Assembly (NCBI GenBank): GCA_038400315.1
Contig: CP151667.1
Location: 558,001-622,000, forward strand
Direction: 5' to 3'
DNA: 64,000 bases
From: Isosphaeraceae bacterium EP7
GTDB lineage: Bacteria > Planctomycetota > Planctomycetia > Isosphaerales > Isosphaeraceae
A program made the translations under genes and the position numbers. The notes under the pieces are model-generated. The model worked only from the letters and a program-made list of their open reading frames with translations. It was not told the origin of the DNA and made no database searches. Shown here one piece after another: positions 61,160 through 64,000 of this stretch. Positions within the stretch are counted from its first letter, which is position 1. Each line of letters begins with the position of its first letter.

Positions 61160-64000
61160 ATGAACACTCTTCAAGCCATTTTGCGCCGTCAACCACGGGC
61201 GGGCGGCCTGGCCCTGGTGCTGCTCGCGTTCGGATTGATGGCCGGGGCCGCTGAGATCCCCAGGCCGGAGCACCCTCGGCCCGACGCGGTCCGACCTCAC
61301 TGGGCCAACCTCAACGGCCCCTGGCAGTTTCGATTCGACGCCGAAGACAAGGGCAAGCAGGCCGGCTTGCAGAAGCCGGGGGCCCAGGGTTTTGACCGCT
61401 CGATCGTGGTGCCGTTCTGCTGGGAGAGCGAGCTTTCGGGGATCCACCAACCGAAAGGCACGTCCAAAATCGGCTGGTATCGCAGGTCGTTCGACGTGCC
61501 CGCCACGTTCCCCAAGGATCAACGCGTCTGGATTCACTTCGACGCGGTCGACTACCGGGCCGACGTCTGGGTCAACGGCGTCCACGTTGCCGAGCACGAG
61601 GGGGGCTACAGCCCGTTCTCGGCCGAGATCACCGACGCACTCGCAACCGGTGGCGGCAATGTCCTCGTCGTCAGGGCGTTCGACCCCACCGATCCGTCGC
61701 TCCCGACCGGCAAGCAGGTCGGATGGTACACGCCCACCTCGGGCATCTGGCAGACCGTCTGGCTGGAAGCCCGTCCCCGGGCATTCGTCGAACGATGGGC
61801 GGTGCGCACCGAGATCGATCCCCCCTCCGCGACCTTCACCGTCGACCTCGGCGGCATCGACGACAAGGTGCTGAACGCGGGCGGATACAAGCTGTCGCTC
61901 AGGCCGGCCGACCCTTCCCTGCCGCCGGTTGAGGCCGCCGTTGTCAACACCTCGAAAGAGGGCGTGGGCCGCAAGGCGGGGTTCGAGCGTGTGACTCTCA
62001 AGCTCGACATGCCCGATGGAAAACTCTGGTCGCCCGAGTCGCCGAATTTATACGAGGCTACCCTGGAACTGAGCGGATTGGGAGCACCGGCCGACCGCGT
62101 GCAGACCTATTTCGGCCTGCGCACGATCGCGCGCGGCAAGGTGGGCGATGAGCTGTTCGAGCGCATCCTGCTCAACGGCAAGCCGGTCTACCTGCGCGGG
62201 GCGCTCGATCAGTCGTTCAACCCCAAGGGGGTCTACACCGCACCGTCGGATGCCTTCCTGAAAGGGGACATCGAGCTGGCGAAGCGGCTGGGCCTGAACA
62301 TGCTCCGCATCCACATCAAACCCGATGAGCCGAGGCGCCTCTACTGGGCCGATAGGCTAGGCATGCTCATCATGGAGGACATGCCCAACACCTGGCAGCA
62401 GAACGAGGAGGCGCGGTCCGCCTGGGAGCACGGCATGCGCGAGACCATGCTCCGCGACCGCAATCATCCCGGGATTATTTCATGGGTCGCCTTCAATGAG
62501 ACCTGGGGCCTCGGCCGGCCCGAACGCTACAAGGAAGACAGGTCCACCCAGCGTTGGGTCAAGGACATGGTCGCCGCTATCCGCACGATTGACCCCACCC
62601 GGCTCGTCGAGGATAACAGCCCCTGCAACGAGGATCACGTCGGCGAGACCACCGACCTGAATAGCTGGCACTTCTACATCGACGACCATGCCGAAGCCGC
62701 CGCCCACCTGACCCGGGTCGTCGACGGCAGCAAGCCCGGCAGCCCCTTCAACCACTGCCCCGGCGAGCGGATGAACTCCGCCCCGCTCATCAATAGCGAA
62801 TACGGCGGCGTCTCGGCCGGCAGCGGCGACCGCGACGTCTCCTGGTCGTTCCGCGACCTGACGACCCTGATGCGCAAGCAAAACGCCATCCAAGGGTATG
62901 TCTACACCGAGCTCTCCGACATCGAGTGGGAGCACAACGGGTTCGTCGACTACGACCGCTCCCTCAAGGAGTTCGGCTACTCCGCGTTCGTCCCCGGCAT
63001 GACCCCCGCCGACCTCAATGGGGCCGACTTCATCGGCTACGGCACCCCGCCGGCCATCGAGTCCAGGCCCGGCCAAGTCATCAGCGTTCCCCTCTTCGTC
63101 AGTCACTACTCCACCGTGGAGGAGGCCGCGACCCTGACCTGGTGGGTGGCCGGTACCGACGACCGCGGCGACAAGATCGAGACCGAGCCCCGCAAGGTGC
63201 CCGTCGCCTGGACGCCTTACGGGGTGGTCGACCTGAAGCCGGTCAAGTTCAAGGTCTCGTCCCCCCTGGTCGGCGCGCTCGCCCTGGTCCTGGAAGATGC
63301 CCGGGGCAAGCGGCTGGCGGCCAACTTCGTCAACGTCGTCATCCGCCCCGAGACGCGTCGCCCTCGCATCGAGCGCATCTCCGATCGAGAGGTCGCCATC
63401 CGGTTCTCGCCGGCCGACTTCGCCGAGTCCACCTGGTCGTCCCCCGGCCTGCCTTCCGAGGGCAAAGCGACTGGCCTCGGCGTCGGCTCCTTCGCCTACC
63501 GCCTCAAGCTCCCCGCCTCGGTGCGCGAGGCCGGCCCCGTCGCTTTCGAACTGATGGTGGAGGCCTCCTCCCACGCCGGCCGCGAGCAGGTCGACTGGCC
63601 CGAACGCATCAACCCCCAGGACAACCCCCAGACCGACGCACGCAAGTGGCCCTCCACCGTGGAAGTGTCGCTCAACGGCGGGCTCGTCGCCCAGGTCGAC
63701 CTGCCCGACGACCCGGCCGACGCCCGCGGCGTTTTGTCGCACCTGGCCAGGGTCAGCCACGGCAGCTACGGCGTGCTCGTTGAGGTGGCCAGCGAGATTC
63801 CCGACCCTGCACGCTCGGAGATCGCCAAGGCCCACCCCTTGGTCCTCCGGCTGCGGGTTCCCGCCAGTCCACGAGGCACCGGCGGCCTTGCCCTCTACGG
63901 GGCCGACACGGGCGCCTATCCGTTCGACCCGACGTTCCTCATCAGGACCGCGCGCGACCTTCCCGCCGACCTCGGGGCGGACCCCGATGTCGCGATCGCC
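61160..64000 (+). CDS. Exported glycoside hydrolase family 2 enzyme (3' end outside window)
   Basis: 947 codons are present without a stop up to the window end. A signal peptide-like N-terminus (QPRAGGLALVLLAFGLMAGA) precedes a GH2 sugar-binding domain, an Ig-like domain (about 190-310) and the TIM barrel. Acid/base Glu447 is in AFNETWGL; nucleophile Glu547 is in INSEYGG. GH2 enzymes are beta-galactosidases, beta-glucuronidases or mannosidases; specificity is not readable. A long C-terminal extension of beta domains follows. GGAGC precedes ATG 61160. The true end lies beyond 64000. Confidence 0.92.
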   Translation, partial: MNTLQAILRRQPRAGGLALVLLAFGLMAGAAEIPRPEHPRPDAVRPHWANLNGPWQFRFDAEDKGKQAGLQKPGAQGFDRSIVVPFCWESELSGIHQPKGTSKIGWYRRSFDVPATFPKDQRVWIHFDAVDYRADVWVNGVHVAEHEGGYSPFSAEITDALATGGGNVLVVRAFDPTDPSLPTGKQVGWYTPTSGIWQTVWLEARPRAFVERWAVRTEIDPPSATFTVDLGGIDDKVLNAGGYKLSLRPADPSLPPVEAAVVNTSKEGVGRKAGFERVTLKLDMPDGKLWSPESPNLYEATLELSGLGAPADRVQTYFGLRTIARGKVGDELFERILLNGKPVYLRGALDQSFNPKGVYTAPSDAFLKGDIELAKRLGLNMLRIHIKPDEPRRLYWADRLGMLIMEDMPNTWQQNEEARSAWEHGMRETMLRDRNHPGIISWVAFNETWGLGRPERYKEDRSTQRWVKDMVAAIRTIDPTRLVEDNSPCNEDHVGETTDLNSWHFYIDDHAEAAAHLTRVVDGSKPGSPFNHCPGERMNSAPLINSEYGGVSAGSGDRDVSWSFRDLTTLMRKQNAIQGYVYTELSDIEWEHNGFVDYDRSLKEFGYSAFVPGMTPADLNGADFIGYGTPPAIESRPGQVISVPLFVSHYSTVEEAATLTWWVAGTDDRGDKIETEPRKVPVAWTPYGVVDLKPVKFKVSSPLVGALALVLEDARGKRLAANFVNVVIRPETRRPRIERISDREVAIRFSPADFAESTWSSPGLPSEGKATGLGVGSFAYRLKLPASVREAGPVAFELMVEASSHAGREQVDWPERINPQDNPQTDARKWPSTVEVSLNGGLVAQVDLPDDPADARGVLSHLARVSHGSYGVLVEVASEIPDPARSEIAKAHPLVLRLRVPASPRGTGGLALYGADTGAYPFDPTFLIRTARDLPADLGADPDVAIA

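Overview
The window reads as chromosomal DNA of a planctomycete, most likely a member of the Isosphaeraceae or a close relative. This is inferred from family content, not from a marker gene. The DNA is GC-rich. It encodes a giant secreted PVC-type dehydrogenase/cytochrome c with a CATCH heme site, three exported proteins with an N-terminal LEPR-XLL-like sorting motif, a PEP-CTERM protein, ELWxxDGT repeat proteins, an ECF sigma factor, and many signal-peptide proteins of unknown function. I found no rRNA, complete tRNA, CRISPR array, transposase or prophage gene. Genes are mostly single or in pairs, on both strands, often convergent with perfect inverted repeats between them.

Layout. 0.3-2 kb: a MerR/B12-fold regulator facing a secreted 10-residue-repeat protein. 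2.5-6.4 kb: an unknown secreted protein and a membrane sulfatase-fold enzyme. 6.7-8.9 kb: a three-gene operon (membrane protein, BY-kinase-like ATPase, ExeA-type ATPase). 8.9-16.1 kb, minus strand: a DUF2235 hydrolase, an HD-GYP protein, a Gly-rich TPR protein, a SgcJ/EcaC-like protein and an HtrA protease. 16.4-20 kb: the PVC cytochrome. 20-26.6 kb, minus strand: a hybrid histidine kinase, a zinc-ribbon membrane protein, a degenerate alpha/beta hydrolase and a CARDB protein. 27-31.4 kb: a small Tyr/Gly/Pro-rich secreted protein, ribosomal protein S1 (rpsA) behind a near-consensus promoter and long leader, and a primary-type sigma factor. 31.5-41.1 kb: a PEP-CTERM protein and two collinear ELWxxDGT/FG-GAP giants. 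41.1-50.8 kb: a HAD phosphatase, two orphan ABC-type binding lipoproteins, a LarA-N-like protein, an MFS transporter plus luciferase-like oxidoreductase, a KAP-like membrane ATPase and an SGNH hydrolase. 51-57.9 kb: RluE-type pseudouridine synthase, an atypical chemoreceptor, an XPB helicase/Bax1 nuclease pair, an ECF sigma factor and KDPG aldolase. 58-64 kb: an Ig-like secreted protein, a SMI1/KNR4 protein, a small membrane protein and a GH2 glycosidase cut by the window end.

How the genes fit together. Most are independent units. The clearest functional pair is XPB-Bax1 (DNA repair). The 6.7-8.9 kb operon resembles part of a polysaccharide-export regulatory module. Several solute-binding proteins and receptors lack their usual partners here. 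Some proteins keep a family fold but have lost a signature residue: the B12-binding His, a hydrolase Ser, the P-loop Lys and the chemoreceptor tip Glu/Arg. I see no complete, clearly new multi-gene system. The best leads are the rpsA leader, the lesion-bearing enzyme folds, the collinear giant-protein duplication and the 6.7-8.9 kb operon.
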